Shown here: positions 1-12,700 of the stretch, piece by piece
Layout: each line of letters begins with the position of its first letter
Position numbering within the stretch: the first letter of the stretch is position 1
Assembly (NCBI RefSeq): GCF_932276165.1
Contig: NC_063997.1
Coordinates: 3,978,001-4,042,000 of the forward strand
DNA: 64,000 nt
Direction of reading: 5' to 3'
Origin: Plutella xylostella
Lineage: Eukaryota > Arthropoda > Insecta > Lepidoptera > Plutellidae
Made by a program: the position numbers and the translations under genes
Notes under the pieces: model-generated
The model's database searches: none
The model's input: only the letters and a program-made list of their open reading frames with translations
Told to the model about the DNA's origin: nothing

Positions 1-1
1 C

Positions 2-1065
2 AGTAACTCGACTGAGCAACTGGTAAAAATTATAAATGTTGGTTTTCAAAGTAACCAACCGAATAGAAAACCAAATCAGAAATTTAACTGTGATGTGGAT
101 TTGCAATCACTTATTGAAAAAAACAAACAATTGAAATCAGATATTGATTCAAAATTACAGGAGCTAACAAAAAATCAAGAACAGTATGAAGGTTACAAAA
201 AAGGTAGATAGTTACCAGTGTATTCTCTAATTAGATGCTATTATATTCCATACTCTGCCCCTTATCTCTTTCTCCAGTATGTAATCTCTAAACGTGTACA
301 ATCTATCAATTTTAACCTAATGTTTGTGTTCAATTACAGATCGAAAATTACTCTCCCAGGAGATCAAAGAAACACATGAAGCATTCCTTTCGGCCAAAAA
401 GTATTATAAAAAGTTCTTAAAGATCTACTACACCATAGAATCCACAGCAGACAATAAACAGAGTGTATTTGTTCAATTCTTTACTGAATCTAAGAAAGAG
501 ACTGATAACTATTCAGTCAGGCTTATCAGGGACTCCAAGACGGGGCATTACGAATGTAAGTGAAGTCTTCAGTCTTTGCTGTCATCACATCTTCAGTCTT
601 TGTTGGAATGAGGATCCATTACTAATAGACAAACTGTTCATCTGTTACTAAACTGGCATGCTTAATACAGCAAATTACTGACTGAGTGCAATACTAGAAA
701 ACTGTTGGAGCATCTAATGGACTCTGTACACAAATGTAGTCATTCATGTCTCCCAGAGGATTAGGTTGAGATCTCTTCCTGACATACCTCTTATGCCTTA
801 TGTACATTAAATGTTTCTTCACCCTGTATAAAATCACTACAGGGTGTTGCAAGTCTAGTGCCACACTTATCCAGTTTGGCTTTATCCACATTTAAATATG
901 CAACTGTAAGTTTACTAATGATAGTTTTATTTTTCAGTAACAGACATGACACCCAAGGTAAAATCGTTTAGTGAAGTGCAGAAAAAGCTGTTGGATACAA
1001 ATGATTTACCAGGAGCCCTCTGCCACATGCGACAACTCTTTTTGAAGATGAAGCAAAGTAAATGA
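2..1065 (+). CDS. Spc25: Kinetochore protein Spc25, C-terminal part (5' end outside window)
   Basis: Three exons read in phase: 2-203 (enters from the left edge), 340-555 and 938-1065 (stop TGA). Donors are GTAGAT and GTAAGT, and acceptors are TTACAG and TTTCAG. They give the last 181 residues: a charged coiled-coil-like stretch (LIEKNKQLKSDIDSKL...) followed by a small globular domain. The domain contains FVQFFTESKKETDNYSVRL and ends ...LPGALCHMRQLFLKM. This matches from memory the order of blocks in human SPC25 (coiled coil, FxFxF strand pair, C-terminal helix ending VRKAF). Spc25 pairs with Spc24 and, in the Ndc80 complex, anchors spindle microtubule attachment to the inner kinetochore. 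A poly(A) signal AATAAA lies at 1329-1334. Identity rests on pattern similarity in a fast-evolving family, so a homology search would be worthwhile. Confidence 0.78.
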
Positions 1066-3774
1066 ATCATAATTTAATGTAATTAGTTAACCTATGTTTA
1101 AGTATCATAAACAACACCCTGTTTAATATCTCAGAACTGAATATTTTTTTTGTATTTTTGTATACAATTTGCCATGTCATGCCAAATGAATAACTATTTT
1201 GGAGGTAACTTACAATATCGGCCACATACCTACCTAGATTCTTCATTATCCTTTCAGTGATTTTACTGTGCTAATATGGATCTACATGAACTTTCTCAGA
1301 CACAAACTTTTATGATAATTATAGAGTAAATAAAGTACACAAGTACAATGTAGAAATATTATATTTGTTTTAGTAAAAACTATCTTTACGTTGTATATTA
1401 ATTAAAGTCTCTAAAAGAGGCATCAAAACAAAATATCTGATAAGCCACCCGACATCAGATTCATTGAAAAAATAATAGTAATGTAAGTTATATTAAAACA
1501 AAACACACATCCTTTGTGAGGTAAACATTTAACAAAAATATTTTTTTAGTGACAGTGAACATGCATTTAAGAGAATAGCATTTTCATTGATTTAACTACA
1601 ATCTCCTCAGATAGATATGAGGACAACCATGAGGTACCTTCTACATAATGCTGGGTATGTTTAGTGTCACATTACAAAAAAAAGGTGACACCATTACACA
1701 TGAATACACAAAATATATTTGGTTTTATCAAAGGTAAGATAAGATGCACATGAAAAGTTTTGTCAATAAGAAGCTTACAAGCTAAGATAGTCAACAATGA
1801 ATAAAAATTCATAATACTAAACAACAAAAATAATATCTTGTCAGTTTAAATAGTAACGAATTCTGTGGTGGCATATGGTAGGTAGAGCACAGAACATTTA
1901 TAAATAATTTAACAAGTAATGGTTCTTAATTACCACGTTGAGAAGCTACTCATATGAGTCCATATTTCAGGTAACCTCGGTAGTTGAATACTGATATACA
2001 GAGAATTATGAATTAACTTGCAGATCCTTACAATAATAAAACATTCAGCAAGTGTTAGAAATGATTAAATATTTAGTCACATATTAATAGTAAATGTATA
2101 AGTAGCATTAACAGACAGTAGTTACAATACTTGTATGTTTAAAATATTAATTCGATATCTAAGTAAACGTCACAACACATTTAACACAGGTTATACATAG
2201 GTACACAGATTATTTCGTCATTAGATTTGTGCCGTTTTATCTATCCCTGTTTACAGTAAAGTCTTGTAAATTTCTCTCTTTTTAGATTTACTATAAACCG
2301 AAAATAGCCTCATTTTAGATAGCACTAAAGCCTACATATCTACAGATAAAGTCTACATAAATGGGTCCCGTTTTAAAATAATTTGTACTGTTAATAGTTG
2401 AAGAAATGCAATGGCACGCACAATATGTGATTTTTAAAGTTTACATGAAGAAAACATACATCATTATAATCATAGTTGAGTTACATGAATTTATATTTAC
2501 CACATTATAAATATGTATGTATATGTCATATAAAGTATACATTTTCAAGTAGTTTTTTTTTATATCCTGCTATAGTATTATGATATGGATTTTTATAAAT
2601 TCACGAAATAAAGAACTAAAGATTTCAATAAGCTATTATAGATATTCATCATTCCTTTATTTATCATTAATAGATGACACAATAAAATTTAAATATGTAT
2701 AGGCTACATCCAGTTTTAATTTAGAGATTATTATGAAAAAATCATAGAATAAACTAATAAAAGCTTATATAAAAGACAATAAAATTGTATTAATGCTCTT
2801 CTTTATCTTCTTTTTATCAAATATGGCTCTTCTATTTTAAACCTATATCGAAAGAAACATACGTTAAAAGCACTGGTAGAAGTTTACTAACATACGTTAA
2901 ATGAGTTAATAAAAAAATACTATCGAAACTTACAAATAAACAATACAAATAAATACTGCTAAGTTATAAAAGTAAACTATACTTACTAATGATAAAAATA
3001 CAATGATTTTACATTTTCTGAAATACGCAAGTAAATGCATCAGACAGTAAGTAAAAGTTGGTAAGTAATAAGTGGTAATACTATGTATTGGCATAATTAA
3101 ATTTTCTACAAGGGTGGAAGACTATGTTATAAAAATATATCAGTTTTACCCTTTTTTTATTGATGAACGTAAGTCGGCCAAAGTATTATCTGTAAGTGAT
3201 AAAAAAATTAAGATGCCATCATTAGGACGTAAATCCAATTATACACAATACAAACCGAAATTTAATCGGATTAATTAATTTATATTAAAGATATTATATT
3301 AAAGTTTTATTTTGTTGAGACTCATAATTTAAAACAGCTCGTTGTAATAATAATCAATAAAGAATAAAGTACAGGTGAATTTAAAAACACACAAAATATT
3401 ACGATCGTCGATTAAGAAACGATAATATTACATATTATGTAAATGGCGACCGTTACATTAACATAACTGTGGGTTTTGGAACGGGAATAGAAAACGAATA
3501 GTCTGTCCACATAGTGTTCCTACTACTATAAACAGTTACCTATTTAATTGGGTAAGCTCGGGACTGCGCTACTGCCTCCCAGAAGGCCTTTCGCGCTTAA
3601 CTTGTAGGTTACATCATAATATTATATCCTGGTGAATATTAGTCACAAAATACGTATTAAAATATTCGAATACAGTTAACTTGCAACAACAAAACTCTGC
3701 CAGAATCAGGTGTTGATTCTAACATAGTCGTTCTTTCGAGCCAATTTTGGCGGTTGGCGTTGTCAGCGACTACA
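1066..3774. other. AT-rich intergenic spacer between convergent genes
   Basis: This stretch holds the Spc25 3' UTR and the downstream flank of oys. It is AT-rich with no ORF showing codon structure and no recognisable repeat. A reverse-strand AATAAA near 3307-3312 could end the oys transcript. Confidence 0.6.
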
Positions 3775-6700
3775 CTAGAAGGCTTTGACTTTCCCGTTGA
3801 GCTCACCGTTGGTCGCTGGGGGCGGCTCTACCTTGGCTTCGGAAGGTTCTTCTTCATGCGTCTGGGTGCTGGCGCCCTGGGACTTGGCTGGCAGGAGCAT
3901 TGCGCCCAGTGCGAGGAAATGCAGCGAGTAGTACAGTTTTCTGGAAACGAAAATGGGGTACAGTAAGCCTAACAGAAATAAAGAAGATAAATATGAGTAG
4001 GTATTGGAATTAATCGTCAGTAAGGTCGTATACAGAAAGAATGCTACCTATCTTATTCAAACTCCTGCCGAACCCAGCGCTCAGCCAAGGAAAAAAAACT
4101 ACAGGAAAAGCTATCGGCGCTGATACACGTTATTTCTGAATACGGCCAAAAAGACAAAGAGGCCAGGCCAGAAGAACATTGTCACTCTGAGGGGGTCAGG
4201 TATCTTTCCTTTGACTAGACTCTCCTAGAACGTAAGGTTTCCTGGAAGACATTCTGCTTTTAGCGATAAGGCCATAGACTAGAATATCATGATAAGCCCA
4301 CCTATATGTATTGTATTGTGTTTTATTTATAAGTTAGAATGTTTTTATGTACAATAACGATATACTACTACTATTACTATACATACGAGTAGAAGGCGAG
4401 GCTGGGCTGCAGATGCAGCAGCACGAAGGGCACGGTGGCGTAGGTCATGGCCACGCGCGTCGCGAGGAACGACGCCGCGTCGTACACCAGCTTGCGCGGC
4501 CGGCTGGTCAGGAAGAGGGGGCGGATCACGCGACGGACCTGGGGGGAGGGAGGGGGGTTGAATGTTAGGTCATTTATGTAATACTAGCTGTTCCCGCGCG
4601 TTTCGCTTCGCCTTAAAAAGTTTTCCCGTGGGAATTCCGGGATAAAAAGTAGCCTATATTCTTTCCCAGGGTCTAGACCGTATGTATACCAAATTTCATT
4701 CAAATCCGTTCAGTAGTTTTGGCGTGAAAGAGTAACAGACAGACAGACACAGTTACTTTCGCATTTATAATATTAGTTAGGATTAGGATGGTACACAATG
4801 GTTACGGTTACAGAGATCGATACAGGCCATAGGAAATAAGTCACCATATTTCCTATGGCCTGCATCGATGGTTTCTCAACAATGGGTCATTCTTTCATCA
4901 ATATGATAATAAATATGCCAACTATGAAATACAATAGAAATCAAAAGCACTATAACTTAAGCCATTACAAACTCTCTCTTGCTCTTAGTCACCTCGGAAC
5001 GTGAACATAAACCTCGCTAGAGGTAACTTTGTATCGTAATAGCTCAACTATAGCCCCTACAGCCATGGCAATAACTCACCCTTTTAGCAGCAACAGTGAA
5101 CGTGCTCCCAGCCAGGAACGTCAAGTAATAACCCGGGTGGAACCCGTGCCAGACGGCCGACAGCGCGTACACGCGCGCGGTCCGTCACGAGCCGCCGCGC
5201 GTGTACGCGACTTTGTAATGCGATAGCTCAAGTATATCTCCTACACCTATGGCAAATATGGCAATAAAACTCACCCGCTTAGCGGCAACAGTGAACGTGC
5301 TCCCAGCCAGGAACGTCAGGTAATAGCCCGGATGGAACCCGTGCCAGACCGCAGATAACGCGTACACGCGCGCGGTCCGCCACGAGCCGCCGCGCGTGTA
5401 CGCCACGCAGCGCAGCCACGCGTTCGTGTTCTTGTTCCAGCTGGCGATCGCGGCGCGGAAGTTTTGCGCGAACTGGGGGTGGGGAAAGTATTATTTATTT
5501 ATTTACTAAAATTGAACTACTTTGAAGATTAAACTAATATTCAACGTAAGTAAAGTTGTACTTAAATTAAATAGCTTTTGGGTCCAAAGGTCTCCATTAA
5601 CGAAGGAACGGTTATGAGTTACGGGTTGAGTGCGTATGAGAATATGTGGGTGTTCCTTCTTTCCACCCTGTCTGTATTTCATCACTAAACAAAACCTACT
5701 CCGTTCCAGTACTACGTATTGTGTACTACTCTGTACACACAATGATAAAGAAACAATACCTAACGTTTAACCGCTTAGCCAGCCATCACAATCTTATCAA
5801 AAACAAACCAACTAACCTCAAACCCAAACACATCAATATTGGACATCTTATCCCACTTCGGACTGCCATCGCTCGCGTATCCATTGAAGCCCATTCCGCT
5901 ATTGTTACAAATAGCCTCGGACAGCAGCCAGGCGTGGTAGTACTTGCATCGGACCACCAGAGTGGACAGGTACGCGTACCACAGCAGGTACACGGCGGAC
6001 CACGAGCGGGAGATCTCGGAGGTTGGGTCCGTCAGCTCTGGGGAGGGAAATGGGAAATTTAATAGTTGAGTTTAGTTCAAGTGTTAGTTGTGTTCAAGGT
6101 GGAATTTTATCGATCTACCCAAAATACTACTGAGCAACGTTTAATTTAGGACCAACTCTAAAATCAGGAAATCAATTGTTGTGAGATAGGTAGTCTATCC
6201 ATAGTGAAGAAGGCCAACGACCGGGTTTATTGGCACTTTTAAGAGGCCTGGACATGCTGTCTCTATGCCCCTCGACGGCTATTCGGCTACTGCAGCAGCT
6301 GGGCTGGGCGCGCTTCTCTTCTCTATTATCATTCGTCCATAAATGCAACATGAGTCAGTCTGCAATCATCACAAGCTATCCACATGGTGTCTATAGTACA
6401 CTTGCACTGTTAAACCATCGTTCACCTGGCCATGTAGCACAAGACGCTATTAAGACGTGACAAGAGTTCTCCGTCGCGTTCGCTCTTGAGGCTGCGCGAT
6501 GTGAGTGAGCGCGATGCAAAACTCTTGTCACGTCTTAAATGCGCCCCATGCTACTAGCCCTGGTGTCTCTAGTACACTTGCCTCTGAGCACGGTGAGCGG
6601 GTACTTGTTGGCGAGCGACAGGTACAGCGCCGCAGCGGCCACCGACCCCGCCACCTTGACCAGCACGGCGCGCCGCGGGGACGGGCCCTGCGCTTGCGCA

Positions 6701-9700
6701 GACTTGCACTGTTGGGGCAAACATTTATTGAACGTTACTCGTGTCCTAAACAGACTTGCACTGTTGGGGCAAACATTTATTGAACATTAGTTATTGTGCC
6801 CGCTGTCCATAGACTTGTACTGTTGGGACAAACATTTATTGAACGTTACTTGTGTACTGAATATGCACAAGGCATCGTGGCTTGGAAACCCGCTTGAAGA
6901 CCTCGGTGCTGCGGGTTCAGGTCAAAACCAAAGGAAACAGTCGTATGATGAGCCCTTGTGGTTGTTAATATATGTATCATGTGTTTGTAATGTTGTATTG
7001 AGGGATACAGACAAGTTGCATTGCTGTACCAAAATCGACAGTGATTTCAAATTTTGCTGGCGCAAAGGCGATAGGGTTAGGGACGTTTCCTAATGTCCAA
7101 TCACGATCCAGTGTGTACATATTAATAATAATGATAAATAAAGATGTCTCTTTCAATATAAAACCTTTTCTGATGGAGAAAACATGAAAGAAATTGCTAT
7201 TGCAAATAGCGTGGTCGCTTTGCAATTTGCTTTTTAGTGCGTTGCATGACCACCTTTCGACATCGTTCGATAAAAAGTTATGTTCCGAATGGAAATAATA
7301 AGGGCATACGCAAACATTTATTCCGGCAGTGGTAATAAAATCGATATGTAAAAATATATATGAAATACCTACCTATAGTTACAATGCCTATTATATTAAG
7401 AAAATTACCGAGTTGATATTATGCGCTCTCAAGTAATAACCCGGGTGGAATTTTGATTTCAAGTTAGGTATGCTGCTGTATTACTGGTACAGTTCATGAA
7501 ATTCTTTGTGTACCTATATTGCGTCGTAAAGAATATAATAGTGTGGATGAATCATCCCAATTTATAGGTTTGTTTGTATGTAAGTAGGTACTTTGTATGC
7601 ACTTTGTTTGATAGATTGATCATGAATCAAGATAAAATGTAAGAAAGGGGATTGTTCGAAAACCGAATTGATACAATTATGAATCATTATGCAGTTTGTA
7701 ACCAATGATAACTTGGAATTCTATGAAAGTACCTAGTCTACAAGACACTTAAGTATATGCTACTTTTAACCACGCAATTACTACGTAAAACACTTCAAAC
7801 ACTCAGCTCGCGCGAAAAAAACACCAAAAACAACTCACATCATCACCACTCCCCTCTATAAAGTGTATATAGTCGGAGTAGAACACCACCGGCCCACACA
7901 TGAGCGTCTGGAAGGCCAGCGTATACGCGAAGTACTCCAGCGGGGAGGGTATACCCTCCAGCGTCACCAGCTGGCCCTGCCGCGAGTTGCAGGTCGCGGT
8001 GGAGTCGGAGCGGGACAGACTGTCCTGTAAGCTGTACGCTAGGGATGTCACGCGTTGGGTTATCACCATTAGCGGGCCTGGAAAGAATAGAGTAGGGTTA
8101 TAGGGAGTTGAAGTCATCAAATAGCATTTGATTAGTAGGTATCTAGGTATATACAGCAGGATGAAGCAATAGTGATTTTTTAAATCTGAATTGGGGATCA
8201 GCTTTTATTTCAATTTAGAAATCTTACAAAGTGGGTGACGTTTTCGTTATTTACCTCTGACTAAATTATCAGTTATCTTATCACATTCATAAGTGATGGA
8301 TGCATCTTCCATAGCACTATTAAAATGATATTATTCTAGTAATGGCTGAAGATAATATTCAACGGTATGAGGGATTGTCCAGGCCATGCCAAAACGATTG
8401 TAAGTTCTTAGTGCATAGGTGCTATATTTGGGTTCCGCTCATCTCGCATAATCTTTATTGACCAAAACTCATTTCGCATAACTCGTATGGTCTAAACTTT
8501 TTTGGCCGAACCATCACTTTGCCAAGACTTATGTGGCATAAGGCTCGTTTCGTCTAAAACTCTTTAGGCACAATCTTTAAACACCTAAGTTTCGTTTGCT
8601 CAAATTTATGTTCGTCTATACCTATGTATCCTAATCTTGTTTCTCCTAATGTTATCTTAATAAATAATATATTAAGTAGGTATGTAGTAAATGTACAAAT
8701 AGTGGTATTTTTCTCCTACATCCCGAAAATCACGATATTGTATGATCAAAAAATCGAAAGTTAACGACCAAAATAATTATTACAAACCCAATGAGATCGA
8801 AACCTAAAAATAGGTGCGACGACGAGCAAAGCGAGGAGGAGCGTGTTAGGTGCACATGTTCATCAAAACCAAAGCGGAGCGCAGCGAAGCGGAGCGGAGC
8901 GTTTTCCAAACCTCGGAAACAATACAAGGCACCAGTTTGCGCTATGTAGGGAGACGCTCCGTCAAAGTTAAAGCCAAACGAATATTATTACTTTGTATAA
9001 ACCTAATAAACCTATGCCATAGCATTATTAGGCTATTCAAGATTTGGCCATACCATTATTAGGCTAAACAATGTAATGCGAAATAACTTTTTACTAAACG
9101 AGATTTATGCCATACGATTTTCGGCGTAACGAGACTTTGACCAAACGTTACTATGCAGTACGAGATTAGGCAAATAAATCTTATGCCAAAAAAAGGTAGA
9201 ACCGCTATATTTCACTATAGCTTTGATAACGCGGACCTACTAAGAATAGGGTACAAGGACAGTAAGTGATGAAACTGATGACTAATGTAATGAAATTATC
9301 TAAAGCATTAAGATTATGTCATTGTTCCTTGTAAAAATCTAGAAAAACAAAACAATAAGGAAAATGTTAGATATTGATTGTAAGAAATAGTAACAATAGA
9401 AGGTGAATCAGTGCATTATTTAGATTTTTTTAAAGTTGTTGTTTTTAATATTTAGCACAAGAAGACGTGCGTGCCTGTGTCCTACATAATACATAAATGT
9501 TTATACTCATAAACTTATCGTGTTGCTTAAAATATCAGGAAATCGGCCAAAATTAAATCGATTACCACCTTCATTATACAAGTCAAATGTCAGACTGAAT
9601 AATAATAAAAAAACGGACATAAAAATATCGAATTATCGATGTCATCATCATGATATTTACATCATTTACTTTTTTAGGGGTGAAAACAAAGAGTTTGTTT

Positions 9701-12700
9701 TGCTTTCGGATTTGATTTGTTACAGCCAATACTAAAAAGCGATATACTTATATACTTTGCGGTGCCGGTGGGGCTCCGCGAGCTTGCCCACTATTATCTG
9801 TTTTTTTATCTCAGATACTAAATTGTCAGATTTAAATGGTTCATCAACAGTCGATTGTTCCGCTATTAAGTGACGTATCGTTCTATTGGCGGGACAATCG
9901 ACTGTTGATGAATAACTATAAAAGTCTGCGACTGTTTTGACACATTTTCCGTCGCAGATTTTTGTGGTAAAACTGCTTACCTGTAATATCGAGCGAGTAG
10001 TCCGCCGTGTGGTATATCTCGCGGTGCAGGTGCAAGCAGGACAGGTACAGCATCGACGCCGCCAGCACTATGCTGGAATAATAGACGCATTTGTAAAAAA
10101 ACAAACTTATCTACTGTTACAATTTCATTTACAGTTAGTTTTTTAAAGGGAGCTGTTTGGCTGGCTGGCCTACCAGCAACACTAATCAAACCCTCGTCAA
10201 CACAACTATATAACCTGAGAGCCAATTGTGGCTAAGAAATATCTTGAATGAATAAAAAAAAGACAATGTGTATGTTTGGGCGTTTATATTATAGTTCTAA
10301 TTATGGATTAAATTGAAGTAAAACATAGTTCTGTAAAAATAGTCTTAAACAGCAAACCCACGTAAGAAATTAATGAATTAAAAAAAATGTGCATTTCTTT
10401 TCTATGAAAAAGTTTCTCTTCAGGACAGAGTAAACTAATAATCGAGATGCTAGAAAAACGCGCGAATGGGGGTGACTCAGACTTATGAGGTATTAAAAAA
10501 CCCAATATTTGTACACAAAACGATGTCGGCTCGATACTAGGTAGGGTTTACGAAACCAATTTTTTTTCGTATAGACTAGTTTCTCTACCGTATTTGTGTG
10601 AGACAATCCGTAACAGGAACCAATTTTTTTGAGTACGAGTACGGGATGGAGTGTTGGGATATGGTCCGAATATTTGGATGCGTCTTTAACTTGAACACCA
10701 GAAAGATCCGCTACGTCATTGTAAAGTATAAGTATACATACCTGAATTATTCCTACTGGCATTTTTAAGGTGAAATGAATACCACTAAAGTAATTATAAT
10801 AGCAACATTTCATAATAAGAAAATCATGAGCATAAAGCCATAAGTACCTATTCTTCACTCAAATTTGAATACAAAAGAAAACGCCAGAAATTTGGTATAA
10901 TTATAAGTAAAGCCAGCTGACCGATTATTATACTTAAAAAAACTGTTTTGAAAACAAAAACAAAAGCATCAATACCGACATGATATCGAAATTCATAATG
11001 AAAATAGTTTTTAAGGCCTTACAAAACGCAAGAAAGATTTGCTACAGTATGTTCAAGTCAAAACCCTGCTGAAACCAATATTCATACTAAAAACGTTTAC
11101 CTAACTACCGAAAACAAAATCATCAGTAGGCCTACAGTTTTTGTTCCGGCCGCAGAAAATTGCACGTATCTTTAGCCATATTCCTCCATATATAGCCCTC
11201 TACTGCTACACTAATCATTCAACTTTATGATTACACTATCATAAGTTTATAATTGATGTATAAGTAGGATCTATAACTATGTTCTTATTTGTTTACTTTT
11301 TTGAATAATATTTTATGACAAGTCAGTCCGTGACTTCACCCAGGGTTCTAGCTGAAAACCAGCGCTATGGTTTATCATAGCACCAAGCTGAGCTAGAACC
11401 CGTTTCTGCACCGGGAAGCAACACCCTTGCTCATTTTCCTTTGCCTTTTTTATTATTTGTTTTATTATTTATTTTTTGTGTTGTTTCCGTGTGTGTGTGA
11501 AATAAATGTATTTTCTTTCTTTCTTTCACTAACGTATGTATACCGATTGCGGACAATTGATTATCTGAAACTTTGAATTGTGTGAATAAAGATTGGAGCC
11601 ATTGGAGGGCTACCCCCAGTAGGTATTGCATTGCGTGAACTTGTTTGAAATATTTGTTTACGATGCACGAGTGATATATTTTTGGCTTACTTTTATTATT
11701 TACCATTTTCTCTAGAACTTGGTGTGCATAAGTGATCCTAATCGGGGGTTAAATGTATACGTTCGCTCGAGGCATCCAATGGCGTAATCCGCATAGGCCG
11801 AAAATAGAAAATGATTTCATATACAAATGTGTTTATTTTGATAATCGGTAGAACTCGGTCAAGTGGCTTGGTTTAAGATTTAAAAATCTCACCAAAGTCC
11901 TTAAAACATAAAAAATTTAACCAAGTTATATTCTCTTATTTACTGAAAAAGTAAGCGCTTATCATATTTTATTTGTCGAGCTATCTAATACCTTCATTAT
12001 ATTGGCTGGCCGAGGTGGTTAAGTATCTAGTGGATGTCAATTGAAATATGAATTCAACATCGAACTCTAGCGTGCCACTTGTGTCCTAATGAAACAGCTA
12101 ACCTATCACTCACGCGCCTTTATGATACATTATTAGGAGCTATTAGTACCAATGACTCTACAATACAAGCGAAAACCTATCCTATACCTTTGTAGCATAA
12201 GGTGGTATAAAGACTCTGTATAGCCGCCTATGTACGTATGCACATTTGCATAGTCATTTCGTTTCACAGATTGCCAGCACAGTTGTCTTTAGATCCCCTG
12301 CAAGTAATATCTAAGTAGGTACAGATAAAGCTCCTCAAAATTCACAAAAGCAATGATTTTCTGTAGATACTCTAGAGATACAGTAATCTTTTCAGCATAC
12401 CGAGACAAAAATATACTACCTAGACTATAAAAGTTAAGTGAGTATTCAAGTTGTTATGGCTCTAGTAATGCTATTCAATCATGGCAGCTTTGTAATGCAA
12501 ATCTAGATGTTAATGTTTAGTACCTAGGCACACAGAGTAGGTTGTTTAATTTTTCGGTCACCGTCGCGAAATATGGTAAAAGTGAACCGAGGTTGCATAA
12601 CCAGTGACTGCGGTGTAGTCTGAAATGTTGCTAACCAGTTAATTAAAAATAATAAACACCTTTTATTATTACCTTTACCAGACATTTAAATAAATATTTA

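Noticed and set aside
838..1120. Inverted CAGGGTGTTG motifs on either side of Spc25 exon 3
   Set aside because: Only about 12 bp each, with unlike neighbouring sequence; may be unrelated MITE scraps.
6700..6860. CRISPR-like array
   Set aside because: Only three imperfect direct repeats without unique spacers, in an insect intron.
12001..12095. tRNA-Leu/Ser gene
   Set aside because: Only the A-box end fits; anticodon and T arms do not fold.
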